Of a stretch of DNA of 64,000 nucleotides, positions 1 through 10,900 are shown piece by piece. The DNA is taken from positions 103,905-167,904 of the forward strand of contig ML977000.1 of NCBI GenBank assembly GCA_010015675.1, in the 5' to 3' direction. The stretch's first letter is position 1; each line of letters starts with the position of its first letter. The notes beneath the pieces are model-generated. The model saw only the letters and a program-made list of their open reading frames with translations. It had not been told where the DNA came from and did no database searches. A program made the position numbers and the translations under genes. The stretch comes from Byssothecium circinans (Eukaryota > Ascomycota > Dothideomycetes > Pleosporales > Massarinaceae).

Positions 1-51
1 CACAACCGAACCAGTCACACAACCGAACCAGTCACACAACCGAACCAGTCA
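1..51. repeat. 17-bp tandem repeat, three copies
   Basis: Three consecutive near-identical copies of a 17-bp unit (cacaaccgaaccagtca) open the window. The array may continue to the left of the window. No telomere-type TTAGGG repeat is present, so this is not evidence of a chromosome end. Confidence 0.9.
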
Positions 52-1691
52 GCCGTGCTAAGACCATCACCAAGCACTCAACACCCTCTCTCTACACGAA
101 CAGCATGCCACGAAAAGCGAATAAACAGGCTCATAAAAGACAAGGAAGGCTCCTTATGGCCATGGACGCGTATAAAAAAGGCCAATTTCCCAGTATCACT
201 AAGAGTTGTTCTGCTCGTATAGTTGCACAGCTTCTAACTGCCATGTTACTAAAGTTTTGCGAGATGTTAGGATGTTAGGATGCTGGGGGCCGAAGTTGCG
301 ATGTGGTTTAGCTGAGGGTGTTTTCGTTGAGCACGGTGAGGGCGACTGAGGAGTATGTGGAGGCGATTTTGGTTCTGATTGTGGTTGAGATTTTGGAGGG
401 GTCTTCAGAAATGAAGCATAAGTCGGTCTTGCGATATTCGATGACGTGGTCGGTGGCGGAGGTTAGGCTTCTGGTAGTGTTGATAGTAACTAAGCAAAGT
501 CGATTTACATTACGTATTGCATTAGAGACTAAGATTTATGAAGTGAACGGAAAGTTTCCGGATCTGCTATCCAGCTCGAGGATCACGTTGCTGCATGTCC
601 CCAATTGATATGAAATCCCTTGATAGTCGCTGGAGTCGCTGGAGTCGCTAATTATGGCTGTCGCTGGAGATGTGGGTTGCTGGAGTTGCTGGAGTCACTG
701 GATGTGGCTGTCGCCAGAGCTTGCGGGCGACTGACATCTCTGGCAGTAGCCACCTTTAGCGGTTGACCACCCCCACCATCGCCAAAGATAGTCACCACCA
801 ATGATGCCAGTCACTATGATCTTTAGCGATCTGTGTCTCTGGCGACGGATGCCTTGTTCATCGCCAGCGAGCGACTTCACCAATGCCCTGCGTTTGGGCA
901 GATGTTGCAACTGATGGCAATCTTTGGCGATTGACCTCCTCACAAAGTCTTCGGCGACCCGATAGCTTCCATGTCGCTAGCGCCCCAGATCAAGCATCTC
1001 TATGCCGAGAACTTATCGCGAACGACGCGGGCTCCAGCGTATTTGGGTAGGGTCCTGATTTGACAGCACCTTGCCATGGCGCCTGTTTAGATAACGCTTC
1101 GTAGGTTGAGGTTCGGCGCTTAGGGATGCCTAGCAAGGTCAGCGGATGCGACACCAATGCCTCAGAAGCCTACAGTAGCGATCGAAATTGGTTTCCGATT
1201 CACGCACTTCGTTGTTCTCAGCGTACTACCGCTTAGAAAGGCGTTTACCAAAGGAGCCTTAGCACGACTACAGAAGTGTATTCTCAGCTACATGTGGCTC
1301 TTTCAACAATGTGCTATCAGCCTTGCACCCCTGCTTAACCATCACCACGGACACACGTTGCTTGATATCAGAGCAGTATAGAGATGGTTCTAACGGTACA
1401 TAATACTCACTCGCAATTTGAAGTTACTGGGCCTTTTCAGATAGGTATGGATACCGTAGTGTCCTCGTGATGGTTAGTGTTTGAGGTGGGGTATTTCTAG
1501 AAGCTTCCTTGATGCGGGTAGACATGGGGGAATGGCTACCTAAGTAGGAAATTTAGGCTACTCATCTCACCCACGTGACTGCGTGCTGACTTCCTGACGC
1601 GTGAATAAAAGGACGCGTCTACTTGCTGTCTAACTAAATCCACACCTACGTCTTGTGCCTTAGACCTGCTTTTCTCACTAGCGCTTCTACA
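52..1691. other. Non-coding region, no gene recognised
   Basis: No reading frame here has the length, codon pattern or motifs of a real gene; the open stretches (about 60-100 codons) look like chance. The stretch 620-720 is built from imperfect repeats of the type tcgctggag. Base composition is ordinary up to about 1690, then turns sharply AT-rich. Confidence 0.6.
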
Positions 1692-2005
1692 TGATAAGAT
1701 ATTAAGATAGTTAATTATCTTATTCTAGCTAATAACTTCTTTATCTATAACTAGTCCTAAGATACGTATTTGCTAAACACCTGCTATAGAGGGTACTATA
1801 AGAGAAGCTATAATATAAATTAAGTAATAAGCTAAGAAGGGTAGATAGATAAACTATTAGTTATATAAAGGCTCTAATAAAAAGAGAGATAAGTACTTAG
1901 CCTACCTTATAAGAGTTAAGAAAATATATACTATGCTACTTAAGTTAAAGAGTAAGACTAAATACTAGCTTATTTATTATAAGTATTTTAATATAATATT
2001 AATGT
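1692..2005. other. AT-rich decayed sequence outside the pogo element
   Basis: This stretch is saturated in TA and TAG/CTA triplets with almost no CpA or TpG left, the pattern left by heavy C-to-T decay on both strands. It lies outside the left TIR of the pogo-type element and is therefore part of the sequence that element jumped into. No coding domain can be recognised. Confidence 0.5.
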
Positions 2006-2007
2006 TA

Positions 2008-2068
2008 ATATAAAGTACTATAAAGCTAGCTACCTTATTAAGCTAGCTACTTTTCCTTAGTAATACTA
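2008..2068 (+). repeat. Left TIR of the pogo/Fot1-like element
   Basis: It matches the reverse complement of 27962-28022 with differences that are mostly C/T or G/A. The best preserved shared blocks are AAGCTAGC near base 17 and CTACTTTTCCTTAG near base 40. The preceding TA is the target duplication. Confidence 0.85.
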
Positions 2069-2096
2069 ATACTATACTTATTATAAAATACCTTAA

Positions 2097-2547
2097 TATT
2101 ACTAAGGGGTATACTTGCCAGATCCTAATCTATGCTAAGGGAGGTTAGTTAGTAGGCTTTAGTAGTTTAAGAGGTAAATATATAGAGGTATTTATCTAAA
2201 GATAACTAGTTCTATAATAACTATAGAATAACTAAGTATTAATCTAGGTAAGAGATAAACTAAAGAGAGTTAACTACAAAGAATTATAATTAGAAAGGTA
2301 AAGGAAATCTATCTAGCCTTTATACTACTTATCCTATTCCTTTAATATGTCCTTAATCCTGCCTAGAGCTTCTATTCCTTAGACTACTACCTAATCTAGG
2401 ACTATAGTTTACTCCTAGGATCTATAAGTCTTAGTAAGATTATAATTACATAACTAGTAACCTAACTCTACCCTACGCTCTACTACCTAATACTCTCCCT
2501 AAGCGTATTGTTCTTACGTAGCTACACTCATCTATTATCTTGTAACA
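2097..2547 (-). mobile_element. Solo LTR of the chromovirus family
   Basis: A 451-bp copy of the same LTR that bounds elements A, B and C, in the orientation of C. It starts with a mutated TGTTAC end and finishes in GTAACA. The exact 5-bp duplication CTTAA flanks it (2092-2096 and 2548-2552), so it is a complete insertion later reduced to one LTR by LTR-LTR recombination. It lies inside the pogo-type element, just after its left TIR. Confidence 0.88.
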
Positions 2548-2759
2548 CTTAACTAATAAATATAATACTTACTTAATAAGAAAGTAGGATTAAGCTTACT
2601 CTTTAAGCTTACTATTTAGGCTAATTTATAAGCCTTTAATATACTACTAAGGCTTTTAATATTTATTACTAAAGGCTATCTAATTACCTTAACTAAATTA
2701 CCTATTAACTAAATATAGTTCTAAACTATTTAAAACTATCTTTAACTAAAAAGGATATA

Positions 2760-3166
2760 CTTATTAAATATATCTTTAACCTTAATTTATAAGAATTTAC
2801 GCCTATATTAGGTAAAGTATTAGATATAGCAAATAAACTACTATATAAGTAAAGTAAAGAAAAAGTTAGCTATAACTAAGTAAAATAGTTTATAAACTAT
2901 TTAGAATAGTTATAAATAGTTTAGAACTATTTAAAAGACTATTTAGAATAGTTATAAATAGTTTAGAACTATTTAAAAGACTATTAAAGAGTACTATAAG
3001 AGGATTCTAAGGTAGTTAGCATGTAGTTTAAGCTTATATAGGATACTAAAGTAAAATATAGCATATATAATAATAATATATATAACTTTAATAAGACCTG
3101 CTTTTAAATAAGTATTATTAGCTTTATAAAAGTAGTTACTAGCTTAGAGAAGTAAGAAAGGCCCAT
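2760..3166 (+). pseudogene. Pogo/Fot1 transposase remnant, part upstream of element A
   Basis: Reading through amber codons, the frame that ends at the element A insertion gives a stretch close to the conserved catalytic start of fungal Fot1/Pot2 transposases. It has the pattern NIYNF(D/N)(E/K)T(G/C)F followed by a decayed SxxKVVTS-E-x-E-RP, and it breaks exactly where A is inserted. The D-E-G residues of the motif are read here as N-K-C, as expected from G-to-A decay. A 42-bp tandem duplication (2897-2980) sits upstream in the same frame. The N-terminal helix-turn-helix part is too decayed to follow. Confidence 0.7.
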
Positions 3167-3627
3167 TATTACAAAATAATAGATAAGCGCAACTACGTAG
3201 GAATAATACGCTTAGGGAGAGTATTAGGCGGTAGGGCGCAGGGCAGGGTTAGGTTGCTAGTTACGTAATTATGATCCCGCTAAGACTAAGAGATCCTAGG
3301 AGCAGACTAAGATCCTAGATTAGACAAAGACCTAGGGAGTAGAAGCTCTAGGTAGGATTAAAGACTTAATTAAAGAGTAGAATAGGTAGTATAAAGACTA
3401 GATAGATTTCTCTTATCTTTTAGATTCTAGTTCTTTATAGTTAACTCTCTATAGTTTATCTCTTATCTAGATTAATACTTAGTTATTCTATAGTTTATTA
3501 TAGAATTAGTTACTTTAGTACGTTTACCTTTTAAACTACTAAAGCCTACTACCTAATATATATACCTTACACTAACTAACCTCCCTTAACATAGATTAGG
3601 ATCTAGTAAGTATACCTCTTAGTAACA
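3167..3627 (+). repeat. 5' LTR of element A
   Basis: 461 bp. The start TGTTAC is changed to TATTAC by a G-to-A step; the end is GTAACA. Internal sequence is aligned throughout with the LTRs of B and C. Confidence 0.85.
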
Positions 3628-4081
3628 CTTTGACTACCTACAGGTTTAAGAACCTAAATATATGATATAGCAGCTCCTGCTACCCTACGTGCTGCTAGCA
3701 GTAGTATTAGTACACCTGCTTTAAGCCTAGTATTAGTAATAGCTAATTAGGCTAACTAGATATAGCAATAGGCTAAATAGATTAATAGGTTAATATAGGT
3801 AATTACTTAACTCTAGGCTAAGGATACTATACCTTATAGAAAGATTACGGCGCTAGAAAAGTATAATAGAGGACAAGATAGCTTAAAGCTATTCCTTACT
3901 AATATAGATTTATACTATTAATTTAACTCTATTATAGGGGATTAAGATAAGATCCTCACGGCTAGTATACACCTAAAGGACAGGGTAGCTACTTAGATAT
4001 AACCCTTTATAGATAACTATCTTATAAATAAGATAAAGAACTATAAAGATAATATAAAGGCTATCTTTAAGAGCTAGATAG

Positions 4082-4854
4082 TGTAAGAAAGCAATGGAGG
4101 TTTGAAAGATATTTAAATAACAATAGAAGTTATTTAAATATAAAAGTATAAAAGCTATATAAAGATAGCTCTTACATAAAGCTGCTAGCAGTAGAAGAGG
4201 CTAGTAGTATAATAGGTAGTAGGTAGAAAGTAATAGCTAAAGTGATTGATTTTAAGTAGGCCTACAGCACTTATTTATATACATTTAGTCCTAAGTATAT
4301 CCTATACCAGCCCTAAGTATTTCCTATACTATAGATTGAGATCTATTACCTAATGATCTACGATTCTTGATTTAAAATCTAAATTGATTTGAAATCAAAT
4401 AGAAAGCTCTAGAATCAACTAACTAATAATAGCTAGTCTAATACTAGCTATATTAGTATTAGGCTATATTTAGCCTAAAATAAGTACATACATTAAATAA
4501 GTACTTTACTAACTAGAAATAGTTTAGTAAGTACTTAAGTATAAAGTAGAGGTACTTAGCCTCTATATAAACTAAAAACTAATAGAAAAATAAAAATTCT
4601 TCTAAATAAGTGTAATATACACTAAAATACACTATCAAGAATATAGTATAATTTTTTATGATTACTAAGTATCTAGTACAAAGCAGTTATACCAAAGTAC
4701 TAGAAATTAAAAGGTTGTTATTTTTGACTTGTTATAGTAAAATAACTAGTCAACTAATTTATACTAAATTTTAATATGTTATAGATAAAAGCCTAAGCTA
4801 TAACATAAAAATATCTTAGCTTATTATATAAGCTATTAAGCTTACTATTTTACA
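4082..4854. mobile_element. 773-bp insertion E, probably a solo LTR of another family
   Basis: This segment interrupts the gag region of A exactly where B reads continuously (about 6014). It begins TGTAAG, ends TTTTACA, and is flanked by the exact 5-bp duplication GATAG (4077-4081 and 4855-4859). The TG...CA ends and 5-bp duplication fit a solo LTR. It is unrelated to the A/B/C LTR, and I see no coding content or internal pair of direct repeats. Confidence 0.7.
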
Positions 4855-5103
4855 GATAGTATTTAAAGAAGAGATTTAGAAAGTATTTAGCAAACTTAAC
4901 AAGGAGACCTAAGCTAAGTAAAAAATATCTTAGATCTAGCAGGAGAAGTTAGTCGCAAAGTATATAACAGAGTTTAAGTAACTATAGTTAAAGATATGTA
5001 ATCCTTCCTAGGATTTACTAACTTCTACTAGAAGTTTATTAAGGGATACTTAAAAACTATAGCGCCTTTTATGGAAATTACTAAGAAAGAGAAGGGATTC
5101 TAG

Positions 5104-5563
5104 TGTTACAAGATAGTGTATAAGCGCAGCCACGTAAGAATGATACGCTTAGGGAGAGTATTGGATAGTAGGGCGCTAGGTAGGGTCAAGGCGTTAGTCA
5201 CGTAATTATGATCCCACTAAGACCTAAAGATCCTATGGATCCTAGGATCAGGCAGAGATCTAGGGAATAGAAGGAGTAGAGGCTCTAGGTAGGATTAAAG
5301 ACTTATTAGAGGAACAGAATAAGTAGTATAAAAACTAGATGAATTTCCTTTATCTTTCTAATTCTAGTTCTTTATAGTTAACTCTTGATAGTTTATCTCT
5401 TACCTAGATTAATACTTAGTTATTCTATAGTTAGTTATAGAATTAGTTACTTTTATACGTTTACCTTTTAAACTACTAAAGCACACTACCTAACGTATAC
5501 GCCTTATACTAACTAACCTCCCCTAATATAGATTAGGCCTAGTAAGTATACCCCTTAGTAATA
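5104..5563 (+). repeat. 5' LTR of element B
   Basis: 460 bp. The start is TGTTAC; the end reads GTAATA in place of GTAACA after one C-to-T step. It is similar along its whole length to the LTR at 23306-23765. Confidence 0.88.
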
Positions 5564-6709
5564 CTTTAACTACCTATAGGTTTAAGAACTTAAACGTATA
5601 TAATAGCAGCTCCTACTACCCCACGTGCCGCTAGCAGCGCTAGTACGCCTACTTTAAGTCTAGCATTAGTAATAGCTAACTAGGCTAACTAGATGTAGTA
5701 ATAGGCTAAACAAATTAATAGGTTAATATAGGTGATTACTTAACTCTAGGCTAAGGATACTATACCCCATGGAAAGATTACGGCGCTAGAGAAGTATAAT
5801 AGAGGATGAGATAGCTTAAAGCTATTCCTTACTAACATAGATTTATACTATTAATTCAACTCTATAATAGAGGACTAGGATAAGATCCTTACGGCTAGTA
5901 TACACCTAAAGGATAAGGTAGCTACTTAGATGTAACCCTTTATAGATAACTATCTCATGAATGAGATAAGGTATTACAAAGATAACATGAAGGCTATCTT
6001 TAAGAGCTAGACAGCGTTTAAAGAGGAGATTTAGAAGGTATTTAGGGAACTTAATAAAGAGACCTAGGTAGAGCAAAAGATATCTTAGATCTAGTAGGAG
6101 AAGTTAGTTATAAAGTATGTAATAGAGTTTAAGTAGCTCTAGTTAAAGATTAATTAGGATGATGCGTTATTACGTACAGCCTTCTATAATAGGCTAAAAG
6201 AATCTATTAAGGATAGAATAATCTACCATGACAAGCTAGATGACTTACAAGATATAATTAACCTAGCTACCTGAATTAATAATTGACTCTATGAGCGAGT
6301 GCTGCAGGAGAAATAATAGGACACGATGGTTGTTCCTAACTCTAAAAAACATAGAAAGCTAAAAACACCATGATATAACCATAATAGTAATGTGGTAATA
6401 ATAGACAAAATTTAATAAAAAAAGTAATTTAATAAGCGCGAAGGAAGATAGCCTAACGGCTTAACCTACAAATAACGCTAGGAACGCTTTAAGAAAAAGG
6501 CATGTCTCTAATGTAGTAAAGTAGGACACTTCCGCAGAGACTACCTAAAGAACCAAGGACAAGCTAGAAAGCTTAGGGTAATCAAGATAGGAATAGTCAA
6601 GTTTAAGGTAATAGGACCTAAAGAGGATGAATTAGAAGAGCCATGATGGCAGCCTACTCCTTACCTACCTCTTAAGTAGGATTAGATAACGGAATCATCT
6701 AATTATAAT

Positions 6710-7164
6710 TGTTACCGAGGGGTATACTAGCCTAATCCATGTGAGGGGAGGAAGGTTGGTATATAGTATATACGTCAGGTGGTGTTCTTCAGTGATTCAA
6801 GAGGCAAACGTATGAAGCAAACTAATTCTATAACGAACTATAGAATAACTAAGTATCAATCTGGGTAAGAGATGAACTATTAAGAGTTGACTACGAAGAA
6901 CTAGAATTAGAAAGATGAAGGAAACTCGTCTAGTCTTTATACCGCTTACTCTGTTCCTTCGCTGAGTCCTTGATCCCGCCCAGAGCCTCTGCTCCTGGGA
7001 TCATCGTCTAATCTAGGACTTCAGTCTGCTCCTAGGATCTCTTAGTCTTGGCGGGATCATGATTACGTGATCGACGCCTTGACCCTGTCCTGCGCCCCAC
7101 CATCCGATACTCTTCCTGAGCGTATTGTTCTTGCGTGGCTGCGCTCATACATTATCTTATAACA
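6710..7164 (-). repeat. 3' LTR of element C
   Basis: 455 bp, TGTTAC...ATAACA as read on the plus strand. It lacks the 5-bp duplication (gccta) present in the partner LTR. All other differences from 13742-14201 that I could see are C/T or G/A. Confidence 0.93.
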
Positions 7165-7312
7165 TCATCCCCCTCTTTAAGGTTATTATCCTGATATCCT
7201 AAGAGGTGTGTCTGCTGTGCCGCTTACCCTAGCTGGTATATAAAGCGTTCGTCCCCCGCGTCCACGGTGAGATCGTATCCTCCTCAGATGTTTCGCGATT
7301 TCCTTCCTAACC

Positions 7313-7900
7313 ATGCCTAAGGTTCCGACCAAGTCGTCCACCGCGCGCTGTTGATATCGAGCTGACCAAGTCCGCTCTCAAGGTCTAGAAATGACGCCGG
7401 GCTGCGAGCGTTGTTAGAAGCGCAAGCTTTGTTGTTTCGTTGATGCGGCCACGGGTCGGTGCGCTGCCTGCATTCAGGTTCACGCTGAGTGCAGTCTATT
7501 TGTTTCCGAGGAAAAATGGGAGAGAGTGCAGAAGGAGAAGGAGGAGAAGCGGATCGCGCTCCTTCGTTCTGAGGCCGAGGTGGCGCAGCTTCGCGTTGAG
7601 CTAGCTAAGCTCGAGGCTCGTGAGCGTTCTTTTGCGAATCAGGATCACCGTGTCCTGAATGTAATGGATGCTACTTAAGAGTTGGAGACTTCGAAGAGTA
7701 CGGGGACTACCGTTTCGTCTGAACCGCCGCTATCCGAACCGTCGTCGGCTGACCTGGGCTGGTTACAGGTTAATCCTTCTTTAGTCTCTTTTAATCCTTC
7801 TTTATCTTTTAACTTTTCTGATTTTCTGGCGAACACGGGTTCACTGCCTCTAGATGCCGCTGGTGGTAGTCCTTCACTAGTTTCTTGCAGTCCGTAAGAT
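7313..7900 (+). pseudogene. Antisense Zn2Cys6-like plus coiled-coil reading frame in element C
   Basis: A 195-codon frame (ATG at 7313, final TAA at 7898) runs opposite to gag-pol between the chromodomain and the 3' LTR. It is broken by only three in-frame stops (TGA at 7352, TAG at 7415, TAA at 7676), each one C-to-T or G-to-A step from a sense codon. Six cysteines at 7403-7492 have the spacing CX2CX6CX8CX2CX6C, matching the fungal Zn(II)2Cys6 DNA-binding cluster, with a basic KRK between the second and third. A highly charged heptad-like stretch rich in E, K, L and R follows (about 7515-7640), as in zinc-cluster regulators. The tail is Ser/Pro-rich. Decayed equivalents occupy the same place in A and B. 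The function is unknown; a regulator encoded by the element is an inference. Confidence 0.6.
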
Positions 7901-10900
7901 TCCGTATTAGTTCCTAGGTATTCTAGCTGTCCAGCTAGTCCTTCTACTTGACCAAGTACTTCCACTAACGCTTGAATTTCCGTAGGTCCTTGATCTCCTT
8001 AACCTCGTAATCTTCATCCTTAAGCTTGATTCGTGTTTCTAGCTCGGCGTCTAGTAGTGCTAGTTCAAGGAGGGATTTATGAAAGATGGGGTGTATACGC
8101 ATGCTTTTGGGAAGCTCTAGTCTGAACGTGATAGGTCCCTTAACCTCTAGGATTTGAAAGGGTCCTATTTAGAGGTTATCTAGTTTGTCGCATGGCCGTT
8201 TAGTTTTCAAATTTCTTCGTGATAGGAAAACTTTATCCCCCTCTTTAAGGGTTGGTCCCTCAAGCCTTTTCTTGTTAGCTAATTTAGCTGTCATGAGGTT
8301 CCTTTAAGCGATTTGTCGGCTCAATTCATCATGCAATTCGCGAAGTAGTCGTGCCTTGTCGTCAGCTCTGGCTAAAAGACTTTCGACGTCTTTAGGATTC
8401 TAATGAGCAATCGGCTCATATCCGTAATTCGCGTAGTGCGGCGAGTATCCTGTCGTCAAGGATCTTGTGCTGTTGTAGGCTAATTGCGCTGTTGGCAGGA
8501 GTTCAACCTAGTTATCCTATAGCTTGTTAGCGTACATCCTCAGATACTGTTCTAGTGTCTAGTTCGTTCGTTCCGTCTAGCCGTCCATCTATGGATAGAA
8601 GCTAGTTGAAAGTTTTTTATTAACTCTAAGCTTTACTAGGAACGTGCTCTAGTACTTAGAGGTGAACAGTGTCCCATGATTAGTGATGAACTATTCTGGC
8701 ATACCGTGTTGGCTAATAAGTGCCTTAGTTACTTTGTAGGCCATTTCTTTAGCTGTAACCGTTTCTTCTGTTAGTACGAATATTAATGCTTTGGTTAATT
8801 AGTCTATGATTACCAGTATCAAGTCGCATAGCCATACTAATCTAGGTTCTAACGATTTTAGGAGCTTCACTATGAAGTCCATCGTAACGCTGATCCATAG
8901 GCGTGCGGGTAGTTTGAGTGATTAGAGTAGTCTATAGGGCTTATGTCTCTTAGGCTTATTCTTAGAACAAGCTAAACAGTTACCTATCGCATTCTGAACT
9001 ATTTTTCGTACATTAGGGATTAAGTACTCATTCAAAATTCATTGAACCATTTTATTAATTCCGGGGTGTCTATACTCTTTAGACTCATGTAGCTTTCGTA
9101 TCAGGGTTGGTGCGAGAGCTTCGCGTAGTATAATCTATTGTTCCTTATCCTAGGGCAGCCTAGCCTCAAGATATCTAATTAAATTGTATTCTGCCCTCTA
9201 TTCTAGGCTTAATTGATTGTAATCCGCGAAGTCCTGTACTTCTAGTCCTTGATAGTTGATCCCAGCCACCTTAGCAAGCTCCTTAAGCTTCCTATTCCAT
9301 AACCGTGTAACCTTAGTCACCTTAGCTAAACGTTCAACTAGAGTTCCCTTAAATAATTGCGGTTGGTTGTAGCCTAGACTGCCATCTTTATCCTTCCATA
9401 GGACCGCGTTGTGCGTGATGGGTCTGTCCGTTTCCTAAAGGTCTAATTATTGACTAAGAGCATCTGCCGCTCCGTTTAGCGTTCCTAGGCGATGGCGTAC
9501 CTTAAAGTTGTAATCCGCCATCATCTTAGCCTATCTAACCTATCGTTGGTTGAGCTTTTTGGTCATCATGAAGCTTATTAGGTTCTAGTAATCTGAGTAC
9601 ACCTCTACCTAGTATTTGGCGCCTACTAGCTAGGCTCACTATTATTCAAAGGCATCTACTATCGCCAGTAGTTCCTTATCGTGAACGTCGTAGTTAAGTT
9701 CTGCTCCTAAGAACTTTTATAAGTAGTAGAACACTAGTCTCTACTTCTTATTATCACCTTGCTATAAGAGAATCACTCCTAGGGCGTAGTCTAATGCATC
9801 TATTTCCACTTATAGTAGCCGTTCTAGGTCGTGCATCTGTAGCATAGGGGCTGACAAGAACAATTCCTTAAGCTTATTAAAAGCCTTCTGTTGCTCCTAT
9901 CCCTAATAGAATCCCTTCTCTTTCTTAGTAATCTCTGTAAGAGGCGCCGTAGTCTTTGAGTATCCCTAAATGAACTTCTAATAGAAGTTTGCAAATCCTA
10001 GGAAGGATTATACGTCCTAGACTATCTTGGGCGTTTTTATATCCTGTACAGCCTTGACTTTCTTCGGGTCCATAGCAATGCCTTCTCACGAGATGATGAA
10101 TCCTAAGTAGTCCATCTACGTGACGTGGAATTCACATTTTTCTGGCTATAGGGGTAATTAGTACTCCCTAAGCTTCCTAAGCACCTTCTTAACATGTTCA
10201 ATGTAATCCTTAAGCGTCTCTAAGGTGTACACTAGTATATTATCTAGGTACGCAGTCATAAAAACGTCCAGGTATTCATGAAGTGCTCTATTGATGAGTG
10301 CCTGAAACGTCGTAGGCGCGTTCGTCAGTCTAAAGGGCATAACTGTATACTCGTATAGTCCGTACTGAGTTTTGAAGGTGGTTAGCTATTCAAAGCCTTT
10401 GGCTATCCGTATTTAATAGAATCTATCTCGCACATCAAACTTCATGATCTATTTGACTCCTTAGAGGCGGTCCATGAGTTCCTGGATTAGAGGAAGAGGG
10501 TATTAGTTCTTCCTTATAACGTGGTTTAGCTGTCTGTAGTCTACATAGAGTTATAGCTTTCTATTCTTTTTTAGGATAAAGAGAATCGGTGAAGCCATTA
10601 GGCTTGTACTCTCTTATATGTATCCTCGTTTCAAGTTCTTCTTAATATACTCCCGCAGTTCCAACTGCTAGTCCTAAGTAAGCGGATATATCAGTCCTAG
10701 GCGCAGTTTCGCGCCTTCTTCTAGGTGAATCTCATGATCCCAGTCCTAGTGATCTGGTAATGCGGTTTCTTCTATTTCTTTGAATAGGTCTTGAAACTCC
10801 TCGTATTCTAGTGGTATCGTTGGTCGGGGTTTATCCTTCGTGGGCGCAACTCTCTATATCTAGATAACTCCTATTTGTGAAGGGTCCTTCTTATAGATCC

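Noticed and set aside
1478..1691. Possible copia-type solo LTR (TG...CA ends, LTR-like composition)
   Set aside because: The flanking five-mers differ (gttag versus tgata) and no second copy occurs in the window.
7675..7965. 96-codon minus-strand frame at the end of element C pol
   Set aside because: It is a shifted frame of the chromodomain region. The homologous frame (KYLVK...NT-EL) is the one with stops, and the plus-strand Zn2Cys6-like frame has the better signature.
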